A DNA stretch of 12,192 nt from Planctomycetota bacterium (lineage in GTDB: Bacteria > Planctomycetota > Phycisphaerae > Phycisphaerales > SM1A02), in contig JACNLR010000067.1 of NCBI GenBank assembly GCA_014381385.1, forward strand, positions 1-12,192, in the 5' to 3' direction. Position 1 is the first letter of the stretch; the number at the start of each line of letters is the position of its first letter. Of the stretch, positions 1 through 7,898 are shown piece by piece. The translations under genes and the position numbers were made by a program. The notes beneath the pieces are model-generated. The model saw nothing but the letters and a program-made list of their open reading frames with translations. It was not told where the DNA came from and did not search any database.

Positions 1-147
1 GTGCCCATCGTTTGCTAGGTCGCCGTGTTCGAACGACCAATGAGCCTGAAATTCCTTTTGCTGTACAGCGATCGCGGCTTCCGTTTCGCCGTCCTTGGCC
101 TTGACCGTTTGATGAGGGTTGTTTCCATACCACCCCAAGCGGACACG
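1..147. other. Window-edge segment that does not fit the cmk 3' end
   Basis: By hand count this stretch is about 56% G+C, against about 48% for bases 181-360 within cmk. In the cmk frame it encodes a low-complexity Gly/Arg/Ser peptide unlike any Cmk C-terminus. In another minus-strand frame, opening just after a TGA near base 147, it encodes a more protein-like peptide (starts RVRLGWYGNN, later EAAIAVQQKEFQ) open to the window edge. I do not recognise that peptide. A chimeric contig end, a recombination boundary or a frameshift are all possible. Confidence 0.4.
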
Positions 148-733
148 TCAACGGTCCATCGATTCTTGTAGAATCAATTTGGTCCCGCGCAGAAATATCC
201 TGTTGTACCTGTGCATTTTCGACGGCCTTTCCAGATTCCTCTAGTTGCTTCACTCGCCTCTTTGTGCGCTCATCAATCCTTGCTTCTAAGAAAAACCGGA
301 CTATTGCATCTGGAAAAACGACAGATCCTTGGTCGCGACCTTCGGTAACAAGCAATGGATGTTCACGAGCGATTCTTTGTTGTTGTTCTACAAGCACAGT
401 CCGCACTTCTGGTTGTTTGGCAACAATTGAGACAACACTACTAACATCAAGGTCTCGTACTCGATTGGAAACATCTTCACCACCCACTAGTATGGTCGGG
501 GGCTTCTGTTTCCAATCGAATCGTATACCTAGTTCATTGATTGCTTTTGCAAGTCCCTTTCCATCGGTCGGATCAATGCCGTGCTCAACTGCTAAAACAC
601 TTACCGCACGATACATCGCTCCAGTGTCAAGGCAATCTGTTCCTAACCGTTCTGCTAATTCTTGCGCCACAGAGGTTTTCCCTGTGCCAGCAGCACCATC
701 GATTGTTACAACAAAACGGTGCGAGGTTTCCAT
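2..733 (-). CDS. cmk: Cytidylate kinase (dCMP/CMP kinase), C-terminal end anomalous or incomplete
   Basis: Cytidylate kinase transfers a phosphate from ATP to CMP or dCMP in the cytoplasm, feeding pyrimidine nucleotide synthesis. From the ATG at 733 the protein has a P-loop near residues 12-20 (DGAAGTGKT), the CMP-site motif DTGAMYRAV at 36-44, TEGRDQG near 130-136 (LID/NMP region), FFLEAR at 147-152, and RDQIDSTR near 183-190 followed by GPL. All of these match the Cmk family in order. After residue about 195 the family normally continues with roughly 30 residues including an Asp-Ser/Thr. Here the frame stays open to the window edge, but the residues (TCPLGVVW and then a Gly/Arg/Ser-rich stretch) do not fit, so the true 3' end is lost, frameshifted or joined to foreign sequence. 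The start lies 2 bases after the stop of the TIM-barrel gene, so the two are probably co-transcribed. Identity as Cmk is secure; the end is not. Confidence 0.88.
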   Translation of the reverse strand, partial: METSHRFVVTIDGAAGTGKTSVAQELAERLGTDCLDTGAMYRAVSVLAVEHGIDPTDGKGLAKAINELGIRFDWKQKPPTILVGGEDVSNRVRDLDVSSVVSIVAKQPEVRTVLVEQQQRIAREHPLLVTEGRDQGSVVFPDAIVRFFLEARIDERTKRRVKQLEESGKAVENAQVQQDISARDQIDSTRIDGPLTCPLGVVWKQPSSNGQGQGRRNGSRDRCTAKGISGSLVVRTRRPSKRWA

Positions 734-735
734 TC

Positions 736-1503
736 TTACTTCTCATCCTCAAGATACTTTCGCATCTTCTTTGTCATTTTTCCTATTTCTTTTAGTGCAT
801 CGCCCTTGCCAATGTAGTTAACTGCAACAGTATTTGAATACCCAACCTCTCGAATTGCTTTTAGTCCTTCAACCGGATCTACATTTTTCTTCCCCCTTCC
901 AACTGGGAAGTCAGCAACAATTCCTCCAGCATACGGTGCGAGTTTTCGAAGTGCCTCAAGACCTTCGCCTGTTGCACCCGCTGCAGAAAAAGTTGGCAAC
1001 GCGCCTATGCGGAAGCCGCCAATCTGTTTAATGATTTCTATGAGTGTGTCCGGATTACTCGATAATCCTTCACATGGCTGTAATAAAAGATTCAGTTCTA
1101 ATCGTTCAACCCCAGCCATTGCACCCCGCAATTGTTCCACTATTTGGTCAATTGCATTTGAATCCTCGGAAAATGTTGGTGTAATCGCAATTGCATTACA
1201 ACCCAAACGATTTGCAGCAACCGATAGTCGTGCAATCCGTTCGAGCGATACCTCGGTTGCACCAAGTATGTCCATTAATGAATTATCTCGAACAAGTAAA
1301 CATGGCGATTTTGCTTTGTCGCCGTTATTTCGAAAGCTATCGTACGATTTCTGGTCCCAACCAGAGAGGTGCTCTGCATCAATCATTACGCCTCTAAGGT
1401 CTAATTTCTCAGATGCAATCGAGGGAACTTCGAGAATATCATGGATTCCAGCATCAATTAATGGATTAAGGGATTGAATTGCTAGCGTTAGAAGTAGAGT
1501 CAT
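736..1503 (-). CDS. TIM-barrel protein of the xylose-isomerase-like (AP endonuclease family 2) superfamily
   Basis: This 255-residue protein has an alternating strand/helix pattern suggesting a beta/alpha barrel. Residues about 130-175 read like the middle of a sugar-phosphate isomerase/epimerase-type barrel: a strand with ELNLLLQPCEG, then PDTLIEIIKQIGG, then a strand FRIGALPTF. The Glu in QPCEG sits where that superfamily usually puts a metal ligand, but the full metal set cannot be assigned by eye. The N-terminus is short for the superfamily, and the C-terminus is basic. I recall similar proteins mainly from planctomycetes; substrate and reaction are unknown. The ATG at 1503 is preceded by a weak AGGGG about 14 bases upstream. 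The stop is 2 bases before the cmk start, which argues for co-transcription and perhaps coupling. It is divergent from gcvH across a 92-base spacer. The family call is moderate; no specific function is supported. Confidence 0.65.
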   Translation of the reverse strand: MTLLLTLAIQSLNPLIDAGIHDILEVPSIASEKLDLRGVMIDAEHLSGWDQKSYDSFRNNGDKAKSPCLLVRDNSLMDILGATEVSLERIARLSVAANRLGCNAIAITPTFSEDSNAIDQIVEQLRGAMAGVERLELNLLLQPCEGLSSNPDTLIEIIKQIGGFRIGALPTFSAAGATGEGLEALRKLAPYAGGIVADFPVGRGKKNVDPVEGLKAIREVGYSNTVAVNYIGKGDALKEIGKMTKKMRKYLEDEK

Positions 1504-1515
1504 AAATATTTGGGC

Positions 1516-1534
1516 AAACCCCTAAAATGGGTTT
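1516..1534. repeat. Small inverted repeat in the divergent spacer upstream of gcvH
   Basis: Arms AAACCC (1516-1521) and GGGTTT (1529-1534) flank a 7-base spacer. It lies between the divergent TIM-barrel and gcvH genes, beside the candidate -35 region of gcvH, so it could be an operator or a weak leader hairpin. Six base pairs are not enough to decide. Confidence 0.3.
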
Positions 1535-1560
1535 TATGCATTTCTAAGAAGCGGTACTAT
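1533..1560 (+). promoter_or_regulatory. Candidate sigma-70-type promoter of gcvH-uvrB
   Basis: A good -10 hexamer, TACTAT, sits at 1555-1560, with a weak -35 candidate TTTATG at 1533-1538 and a 16-base spacer. This would give a 5' leader of about 28 bases before the gcvH start, with a strong ribosome binding site AGGAGG at 1581-1586. The call rests on hexamer likeness only. Confidence 0.35.
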
Positions 1561-1595
1561 ACCCTCCCTTTCACTACCTAAGGAGGTTTTACCGA

Positions 1596-1976
1596 ATGCC
1601 AAGTCCAACTGAATGTCGTTTTTCTGATTCCCACGAATGGTTTCTACTCCAAGGGGACACCGTAACTATCGGAATTAGCCAGTTTGCCGCAAACGAGCTC
1701 ACTGACATTACCTATGTCGAGATGCAGCCAGTTGGAACCACCCTTGCAAGTGGTGAATCTGCTGGTGAGGTTGAGTCCGTCAAAACAACGAGCGATATCG
1801 TTTCTGTGTACGCAGGTGAAATCGTCGAAGTAAATGAAGCGGTGACTGATGATCCCTCGCTGTTAAACAGCGATCCATTTGAAAATGGTTGGCTCATCAA
1901 ATTGCGGGTTGGGGAAATTACGGGCGCCGAGGCATTGATGGACCAAGCAGTCTACGACGAAAAGTATCCTGTTTGA
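1596..1976 (+). CDS. gcvH: Glycine cleavage system H protein (lipoyl carrier)
   Basis: GcvH carries the aminomethyl group of glycine on a lipoyl-lysine arm between the P, T and L proteins of the cytoplasmic glycine cleavage system. At 126 residues the length is normal. The early DSHEW, the central FAANELTDITYVE and the lipoylation loop GEVESVKTTSDIVS are all present. Lys63 in ESVK is the expected lipoylated residue, and the C-terminal NGWLIKLRV strand matches the family. The ATG at 1596 follows a near-ideal AGGAGG (1581-1586) with 9 bases of spacing, so the start is firm. No gcvT or gcvP lies in the window, so the partners must be elsewhere. uvrB follows almost without a gap, suggesting co-transcription with no obvious functional link. 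Confidence is very high. Confidence 0.97.
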   Translation: MPSPTECRFSDSHEWFLLQGDTVTIGISQFAANELTDITYVEMQPVGTTLASGESAGEVESVKTTSDIVSVYAGEIVEVNEAVTDDPSLLNSDPFENGWLIKLRVGEITGAEALMDQAVYDEKYPV

Positions 1977-1982
1977 TTGTCG

Positions 1983-3971
1983 ATGTTCCAACTGGTTAGT
2001 GAGTTTGAACCAAAAGGAGATCAGCCTGAAACGATTGATCTGGTTTCAAATTGGGTACAAAACGGGGATCGGTACAGAACCCTGCTTGGTGCAACTGGCA
2101 CCGGCAAAACGTTCACAATGGCGAACGTAATCGCAAAGACAAATAAACCAACGTTAATCCTAAGCCATAATAAAACGCTCGCGGCGCAACTCTTTGAAGA
2201 AATGCGTACTTTGTTTCCAAACAACGCGGTTTCCTACTTCGTTAGTTACTACGACTATTATCAACCCGAAGCATATATTCCACAGCGTGATATTTACATA
2301 GAAAAAGACGCTGCGCGCAACGATGATCTCGACAGGCTACGGTTGAAAGCGACAAGCAGTTTGATTTCTCGCGACGATGTCATAATAGTCTCGTCAGTTA
2401 GTTGTATTTACGGGCTCGGTTCACCCGATTCGTATCAAAATCGGATCATCCCAATTACCGTTGGGCAAACCGTTAATAGACGGGAACTGTTCCTCGAGTT
2501 AACCGAAATGCAGTACAAAAGAAATGACATCGAGTTCGCGCGTGGTTGCTTTCGAGTTCGTGGTGATATCATCGAGTTGTTTCCAGCGTACGAAAAATTC
2601 GCGATCCGAATTGAATTTTTCGGTGATGAGGTTGAAAGAATCGAGTTGATTCATCCAACTTCTGGTGAGACTCTCGCGCAAGAAACAGACGTATTTATTT
2701 TTCCAGCAGTGCATTACGTGATGCCACAGGCTGGCTTAAAGAGAGCATGCGCTGCTATTCGCGAAGAACTAAAGATGCACGTTATCCAGTTAAAAAAAGA
2801 AGGGAAACTTCTAGAAGCCCAACGCATACTTGCGCGAACGCATTACGACCTTGAAATGATAGAAGAGGTGGGCTATTGCAGCGGAATCGAAAATTACGCA
2901 AGACACCTTGAAGATAGACCTGCGGGTAGTAGACCTTTCTGCTTACTTGACTATTTTAAACACATACCGAATCGAGATCCGAGTGATTGGTTGCTGTTTA
3001 TCGATGAGTCACACGTCACGATACCGCAGGTCCGGGCGATGTACAACGGTGACCAAGCACGAAAACGTACGCTCATAGAGCACGGCTTTCGACTTCCTAG
3101 CACTTTAGACAATAGACCATTAAAGTTTGAAGAGTTTGAAGATTTGGTTCCACAGACTATTTATGTTTCTGCAACACCAAGCGATTACGAACTTGAAAAA
3201 TCTGAAGGTATCATTGCACACCAAATTATTCGACCAACCGGACTGCTTGATCCAATTATCGAAGTTCGCCCTGCAGCCACGCAAGTGCAAGACCTTATGG
3301 ATGAAGCATCCAAATGTGTCCAGCGAGGTGAGAGAGTTCTTGTCACAGTTCTAACTAAGAAAATGGCAGAAGACCTTTCTGAGTTTATATCTAAAACAAA
3401 ATTGCGTAGTAAATACCTACACAGCGATATTGAAACACTCGAACGCATCGAAATCCTACGCGAACTGCGACAAGGAAATTTCGATTTACTAATCGGAGTA
3501 AATTTGTTACGGGAGGGTTTGGATTTGCCTGAGGTATCACTCGTTTGTATCCTTGATGCAGACAAGTCGGGGTTTCTTCGGAGTGAAACTAGCCTGATTC
3601 AAACAATTGGCCGTGCTGCGAGGCACGTAAATGCGAGAGTGATTTTGTACGGTGATAAAATTACTCCTCAAATGCAAGTTGCAATAGATGAAACAGAACG
3701 ACGGCGTTCCATTCAAAAAATATACAACGAAGAAAACAGCATCACACCTGAATCAATTAAGAAATCCATACGCAAGGGGATTGAAGATGAACTATCTGCG
3801 CGGCAAATCGCAAGAGAAGCTTTTCACGCCGACGGTAGCAACGAGGAGTTTGATATTGATGAGCGTATTGAGATTTTAGAAAATGAAATGCTCGACGCAG
3901 CCGAAGATTTACAGTTTGAGAAGGCTGCTATGCTGCGAGATGAGATTGCTGCTCTTCAAAATAGAAAGTGA
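1983..3971 (+). CDS. uvrB: UvrABC system protein B (excision repair helicase)
   Basis: UvrB takes damaged DNA from UvrA, verifies the lesion and recruits UvrC for dual incision in nucleotide excision repair. Counting from the ATG at 1983, the protein has 662 residues, a typical length. Walker A GATGTGKT is at 36-43. The damage-probing beta-hairpin region, with YYDYYQPEAYIPQRD, starts near 89. The Walker B/DEAD-like DESH is at 341-344. Helicase motif VI, QTIGRAAR, starts at 540. The C-terminal UVR coiled coil that binds UvrC (ERIEILENEMLDAAEDLQFEKA) covers about 627-655. All parts are intact. An in-frame TTG at 1977 directly abuts the gcvH stop and is an alternative start; I prefer the ATG because the family starts at about MFxLxSxFxPxGDQP. 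There is no clear ribosome binding site, so translation may be coupled to gcvH. It is convergent with purD, with only 19 bases between stops and no terminator hairpin seen. Confidence 0.98.
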   Translation: MFQLVSEFEPKGDQPETIDLVSNWVQNGDRYRTLLGATGTGKTFTMANVIAKTNKPTLILSHNKTLAAQLFEEMRTLFPNNAVSYFVSYYDYYQPEAYIPQRDIYIEKDAARNDDLDRLRLKATSSLISRDDVIIVSSVSCIYGLGSPDSYQNRIIPITVGQTVNRRELFLELTEMQYKRNDIEFARGCFRVRGDIIELFPAYEKFAIRIEFFGDEVERIELIHPTSGETLAQETDVFIFPAVHYVMPQAGLKRACAAIREELKMHVIQLKKEGKLLEAQRILARTHYDLEMIEEVGYCSGIENYARHLEDRPAGSRPFCLLDYFKHIPNRDPSDWLLFIDESHVTIPQVRAMYNGDQARKRTLIEHGFRLPSTLDNRPLKFEEFEDLVPQTIYVSATPSDYELEKSEGIIAHQIIRPTGLLDPIIEVRPAATQVQDLMDEASKCVQRGERVLVTVLTKKMAEDLSEFISKTKLRSKYLHSDIETLERIEILRELRQGNFDLLIGVNLLREGLDLPEVSLVCILDADKSGFLRSETSLIQTIGRAARHVNARVILYGDKITPQMQVAIDETERRRSIQKIYNEENSITPESIKKSIRKGIEDELSARQIAREAFHADGSNEEFDIDERIEILENEMLDAAEDLQFEKAAMLRDEIAALQNRK

Positions 3972-3990
3972 CCAGAAGTAATATCGTCGC

Positions 3991-5439
3991 TCACACTTGA
4001 ACAACGCCTACCCTACTACCGATATCGCTCCGCCAAAATGCACCCTCAAAGTGAATTTGTTCACACGCTGCGTTCGCGCGAGTTCTTGCCGTTTCCAAAT
4101 CAACTGCTAACGCTGTAACGCCGAGTACCCTGCCTCCCGAAGTCCGAATATCACCTTGTGTGCAATCAGTACCCGCGTGGAATATTACTATGTCATTCTG
4201 CGACTGTGCGTCATCTATTCCAGTAATTACGAAACCCTTTTCATAGGAGTTGGGGTAACCTTTACTACACATCACAACACAATTTGCAACGTTATCGTCA
4301 AAATCTATTTCAGCACCGTCCAACTCTCCTGCAGCAGTCCGCCAAAGAACATCTATTAGATCACCATTGAAACGAGCCATTAATGGTTGGGTTTCTGGGT
4401 CTCCAAACCGGCAATTAAACTCAAGAACTTTCGGGCCAGCGGGTGTCAACATGATTCCAGCATACAACACACCTCTGTAGTCGATTCCATCTCTTCGCAT
4501 TGCATCAATTGCAGGAACCAAAACTTCACGCTCCACAATTGCAAGTAACTCTTTTGTGAGTACAGGCGCTGGACAGAATGCTCCCATGCCTCCCGTATTT
4601 GGACCAACATCTCCTTCGCCAACTTGTTTATGGTCTTGGCAGAGATCGAGTATCCAAATAGTTCCACCATCTACCAGCGCAAGAACACTTACCTCTTGCC
4701 CTGTCATAAATTCTTCAATCAATATTGTATTGCCTGCATCGCCAAATGCGCGATCGCTCATTATTAATTCAACAGCATGCAGTGCCTCGCCAATTGTCTT
4801 GCAAACTATAACGCCCTTTCCTGCTGCTAAACCACTTGCTTTAACAACGCAAGGTTCTTCACGTTTGTCGAGGAAAACCCGAAGTTCTTCTGAAAAAATG
4901 AATTGCTTCTTCTTTTCACGTAATTCACACCACTCCATAAACCGAGAAACTTCTTCAGCAAATTCTTTTTTATTTTCCGCTTCAAATTCTCTGTCTAGTC
5001 CACGAAGAAGATAACTTCTCGCAGCGTCAATTTCTGAAAACGATCGCGAATCAGCGGTAGGTATGGATGCCTGCCGCATTAAATCTTTGGCATACGATTT
5101 ATCGCCTTCAATTCTTGCAGCAGCCCTATTCGGGCCAAAGACCAGTCGCGTTTCCGTCGATAGTTCATCCGCAATGCCATCGGTAAGGGGAACTTCTGGA
5201 CCCACAACGATTAAATCGATATTGTGCTGATCGCACCACCTGCTGAGGAAAAACGATTCAGATACATCCCATTTTTTCTCACAAGGTTCAGCGAGTTTTG
5301 CAATGCCAGCATTTGTACAGTCCGTCGCATACAACTTTCCAAGTTTCGGTGACTGAGTCATTTTCCAAGCGAGAGCATGCTCCCGACCACCGCCACCGAT
5401 AAGTAGTACATTGCATTGTTCTGGACAAGGGCGAGACAT
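3991..5439 (-). CDS. purD: Phosphoribosylamine-glycine ligase (GARS) with a charged insertion
   Basis: PurD joins glycine to 5-phosphoribosylamine using ATP, the second step of de novo purine synthesis. It is a cytoplasmic ATP-grasp enzyme. Seen in order: the N-terminal GGGGREHA at 15-22, VVGPEVPLTDGI near 78-89, the ATP-grasp entry VVKASGLAAGKGV near 198-210, GPNTGGMGAF, and EFNCRFGDPETQPL. With the ATG at 5439 it has 482 residues, longer than the usual ~420-430. The excess is a Glu/Lys/Phe-rich insert at about residues 146-190, between the family's DAARSYL helix and the PCVVKASGLAAGKG strand. An in-frame TTG at 5472 would overlap the upstream kinase gene by 11 bases and add 11 atypical residues, so I reject it; the ribosome binding site is weak either way. 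It is the last gene of the minus-strand cluster, 22 bases after the histidine kinase. The glycine link to gcvH nearby may be chance. Confidence 0.96.
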   Translation of the reverse strand: MSRPCPEQCNVLLIGGGGREHALAWKMTQSPKLGKLYATDCTNAGIAKLAEPCEKKWDVSESFFLSRWCDQHNIDLIVVGPEVPLTDGIADELSTETRLVFGPNRAAARIEGDKSYAKDLMRQASIPTADSRSFSEIDAARSYLLRGLDREFEAENKKEFAEEVSRFMEWCELREKKKQFIFSEELRVFLDKREEPCVVKASGLAAGKGVIVCKTIGEALHAVELIMSDRAFGDAGNTILIEEFMTGQEVSVLALVDGGTIWILDLCQDHKQVGEGDVGPNTGGMGAFCPAPVLTKELLAIVEREVLVPAIDAMRRDGIDYRGVLYAGIMLTPAGPKVLEFNCRFGDPETQPLMARFNGDLIDVLWRTAAGELDGAEIDFDDNVANCVVMCSKGYPNSYEKGFVITGIDDAQSQNDIVIFHAGTDCTQGDIRTSGGRVLGVTALAVDLETARTRANAACEQIHFEGAFWRSDIGSRVGVVQV

Positions 5440-5461
5440 CCGCACATTGTACCCAAGCTCG

Positions 5462-7312
5462 CTACTCTTCAACAGTCAATGGCACGTTGATTTTGCAAAC
5501 AAGTCCATCTTTATCAAACCGCATCGTAATTGTGCCATGCAACTCATGGTCAACAAGCCCATCAAGTAACGACGTTCCTGTACCTACAGTACAGGCACTT
5601 GTAATTTTTGGCCCCCCTGTTTCTACCCAAGTAAGTTGTAATGCATTTGCCTGACTATGCTCTGAAGTGATAGTTACCAATCCGTCGCTATTTGACAGTG
5701 AACCGTGCTTCACAGCATTCGTCGCAAGTTCATGAATGACCATGCACATTGGCCTTGCAAGTAAACCGGGCAACTCGATATCCGAGCCAATAAAAACAAT
5801 GCGTTCTTCTGAACCCGACATGTAGGGCTGCAATGTCAACAAGAGAATATCTCGCATCCAAGCCCCATTCCAATGTGATTTTGCAAGCGTTGAGTGCGCT
5901 ACAGCGAGTGCGTGCAGCCGGCCATCAAGGGTTTTTGCAAAATCTTCGATTGTCTTGGCGCTCTGTTGCGACAAAGATACGAGGGACATGACCGCTGCAA
6001 TGTTGTTCTTCACCCGATGATCGAGTTCACTCATCATTATTGTCTGTTGTTGTTCTAATTTATTTCGTCTTGTGATATCCACAGCAACGCCAGATATGCC
6101 AATAACCATTCGCTCTTCATCCCAAACTGGTGTGAACCAAACCTCAAAACATAACTCACCGATATGTGTTAAACCATGCGACTCTGTTCCGGCAAGCGCA
6201 GCATTGACTTGTTCTAAAATATCTGGATAATTGCGATAAATCTGATATACGCTTCGTCCAACAACTTCACCGGCACCCGCTCCCATGCTTTCAAGACCGA
6301 GACCTTCACTTAGAGTAAACGTTCCTTCGGCGTCAATACCAAACAAGATGACCGGAGAATGCGCAGTAAGTTGGCGGTATTTTTCTTCTGAACGGCGCAA
6401 ACTAAATTCTTCTGCAATTTGCCTACGGTCGTCGATGCGTCGCTCAACAGCGCGAGCATATCCATTAATCGTATGGATTGCTTCATCTACCTCTAGCGTT
6501 AACCAATTGCGCTCACCAGAAACTTCAAAACAAATGAAACCTTCAATTTTTCCATATATTTTTGCAGGAACAGCCATGATTGCTCCAACAAGACCCTCTC
6601 GTACTCTCTCTGGGAATTCATAGTTTTCGCTATTGTTTACTACAATCGATTCGCTCGTAGCAAGTTTTTCTTCCCACCACTGTTTTGCATCTGCTGGTAC
6701 CGCATGGGGCAATTCTATTTTCTCAATTTGCTCTGCACGAATCCATTCGTGTGTTATAAAAGCACATCCGTCAGATCTAAATCGAACTAACCGTGCTCGA
6801 TCAACCACCATCGCTTCGCCTAGTATTTGGAGGAATGTCGAAATTGCATTATTCAAATCACTCGAATCTAACAGCGTTGAAAGCGAGTCCCTTCCGGAGA
6901 GATGAATCCTATTGGTATACTCCAACGTTCTGCTTCTTGCGATATCTCTCACCATACCCACAATCGTGCCATCTTCAACTTGCTTGCATTGATAGCCAAC
7001 CCAGCGGTACCTATTTCCTTCATCACGGATTCTGTAGGAAATAGTAATCTCTTCTTCAAGTTTCAATGAGTCTAAAGCTGCTCGTACGGCGTCAACATCC
7101 GATGGGTGTAATCTTCCAATCCAAATGGATGGATTGTTTGACAGTATCGAAGATTCAATTCCCATCACGAGTTGCACACTCGTTGACGCATACACAGTTT
7201 CCCAATCTCCATCAAATTTGAGGCAGTGCAGACCTGAAGAGAGGTTCGATAAAGCAAACGATTTGTATTGTGCACTGTTCACCCCATACACAATACACGC
7301 AAGAATACGCAT
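5462..7312 (-). CDS. Sensor histidine kinase, HWE/HisKA_2 type (PAS-GAF-PAS)
   Basis: This 616-residue cytoplasmic-looking kinase has no clear membrane segment. Order seen: PAS-like domain about 20-128 (with RYRWVGYQCK near 101-110), a GAF-like domain about 143-300, a second PAS domain about 310-418, then the dimerisation/phosphoacceptor helix with ELDHRVKNN, phospho-accepting His432. The HATPase part has an N-box HELATNAVKHG (Asn532), a WxE motif in LTWVETGGP and a Gly-rich GTGTSLL. The His-plus-WxE signature fits the HWE/HisKA_2 group, whose members often sense light, redox or small ligands and feed general stress responses; the ligand here is unknown. I chose the ATG at 7312 because longer forms run into the upstream gene. 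A TTG at 7318 is better spaced from AAGGAG and is a real alternative. No response regulator is adjacent, so it is an orphan kinase here. It sits between an exported protein gene and purD. Confidence 0.9.
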   Translation of the reverse strand: MRILACIVYGVNSAQYKSFALSNLSSGLHCLKFDGDWETVYASTSVQLVMGIESSILSNNPSIWIGRLHPSDVDAVRAALDSLKLEEEITISYRIRDEGNRYRWVGYQCKQVEDGTIVGMVRDIARSRTLEYTNRIHLSGRDSLSTLLDSSDLNNAISTFLQILGEAMVVDRARLVRFRSDGCAFITHEWIRAEQIEKIELPHAVPADAKQWWEEKLATSESIVVNNSENYEFPERVREGLVGAIMAVPAKIYGKIEGFICFEVSGERNWLTLEVDEAIHTINGYARAVERRIDDRRQIAEEFSLRRSEEKYRQLTAHSPVILFGIDAEGTFTLSEGLGLESMGAGAGEVVGRSVYQIYRNYPDILEQVNAALAGTESHGLTHIGELCFEVWFTPVWDEERMVIGISGVAVDITRRNKLEQQQTIMMSELDHRVKNNIAAVMSLVSLSQQSAKTIEDFAKTLDGRLHALAVAHSTLAKSHWNGAWMRDILLLTLQPYMSGSEERIVFIGSDIELPGLLARPMCMVIHELATNAVKHGSLSNSDGLVTITSEHSQANALQLTWVETGGPKITSACTVGTGTSLLDGLVDHELHGTITMRFDKDGLVCKINVPLTVEE

Positions 7313-7331
7313 GCGCAAAGAGGATGACTCC

Positions 7332-7865
7332 TTACTGTTCTTTGTTTTTGTGCTCCTGTAGTAGTTCACGGACGAATTGTTCGCAGTCGGAAGGCGAACG
7401 CCAACCAGACGAAATCGCATATGGTATGGATGCCATCGTTTCATCTGATAGAACAATACCTACTTCGCTGAGCATTGAGATGACGCTCTGCGTTGCTTGT
7501 TCTTCAGAATAAAATTCTATCACGCGCATTTCCTGTGCCATAAATGGCTTCAACTGAGGCGAGACTGCACCGAATTCACCCGCAGGAGATGCAATCGAAT
7601 GAATGGACAATCTAAATCCCTTAGCGCCTTCGTGCCGGATGACTTCAAGTTGCGCGTGAAGAGTTAACTCGTCTACGAGAATAGTCAACCAAATTTCTCC
7701 GGCACGCGTAACCGTAACAGAACCAGCGACTTCGCCTTTAAGAGTTGGATTTGAGGTGGATCGAGAATCATCTCGATCCTCGTCCTCCCCCCAAGAGCCT
7801 GAGCTTGCGAGGAGGGAGGAACTGGTGGCTAGCACGAGTGCTAAACCCAAGAGGAGGAGGACCAT
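7332..7865 (-). CDS. Small exported protein of unknown function
   Basis: A 177-residue protein. The first ~22 residues (MVLLLLGLALVLATSSSLLA) form a hydrophobic signal-peptide or membrane segment, odd in lacking a basic residue before the hydrophobic core. A stop codon 21 bases upstream in frame, with no start codon in between, leaves the ATG at 7865 as the only reasonable start. A short acidic/Ser-rich linker (EDEDRDD) follows. Then comes a region of likely beta strands (VTVTRAGEIWLTILVDELTLHAQLEVI) and a C-terminal helical part with Trp and Cys, ending charged (EHKNKEQ). I do not recognise the family. The gene starts 33 bases after the lipoprotein gene and ends 19 bases before the histidine kinase start; AAGGAG overlaps its stop codon and can serve the kinase. 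Context suggests an envelope protein expressed with the sensor, possibly its input or output partner, but this is inference. Confidence 0.75.
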   Translation of the reverse strand: MVLLLLGLALVLATSSSLLASSGSWGEDEDRDDSRSTSNPTLKGEVAGSVTVTRAGEIWLTILVDELTLHAQLEVIRHEGAKGFRLSIHSIASPAGEFGAVSPQLKPFMAQEMRVIEFYSEEQATQSVISMLSEVGIVLSDETMASIPYAISSGWRSPSDCEQFVRELLQEHKNKEQ

Positions 7866-7898
7866 GATGTGTGCCTTACTTTTTTAGTGTTGAACGAG

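Noticed and set aside
264..821. Plus-strand open frame of 185 codons
   Set aside because: It runs antisense to clear cmk and TIM-barrel coding sequence, is Ser/Thr/Arg-rich in the way reverse-frame translations are, and has no ribosome binding site.
1007..1477. Plus-strand open frame of 156 codons
   Set aside because: It is antisense to the TIM-barrel gene, which has the better protein-like pattern and fits the operon.
3185..3565. Minus-strand open frame of 126 codons
   Set aside because: It lies wholly inside uvrB, whose family motifs are continuous across it.
5440..5472. TTG start for purD adding 11 residues
   Set aside because: It overlaps the kinase gene and the added residues do not match the PurD N-terminus, which starts shortly before the GGGGREHA motif.
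7313..7456. N-terminal extension of the histidine kinase by 48 codons
   Set aside because: It would run through the 3' end of the upstream exported-protein gene, and its residues are not domain-like. A start at 7312 or 7318 next to AAGGAG is better.
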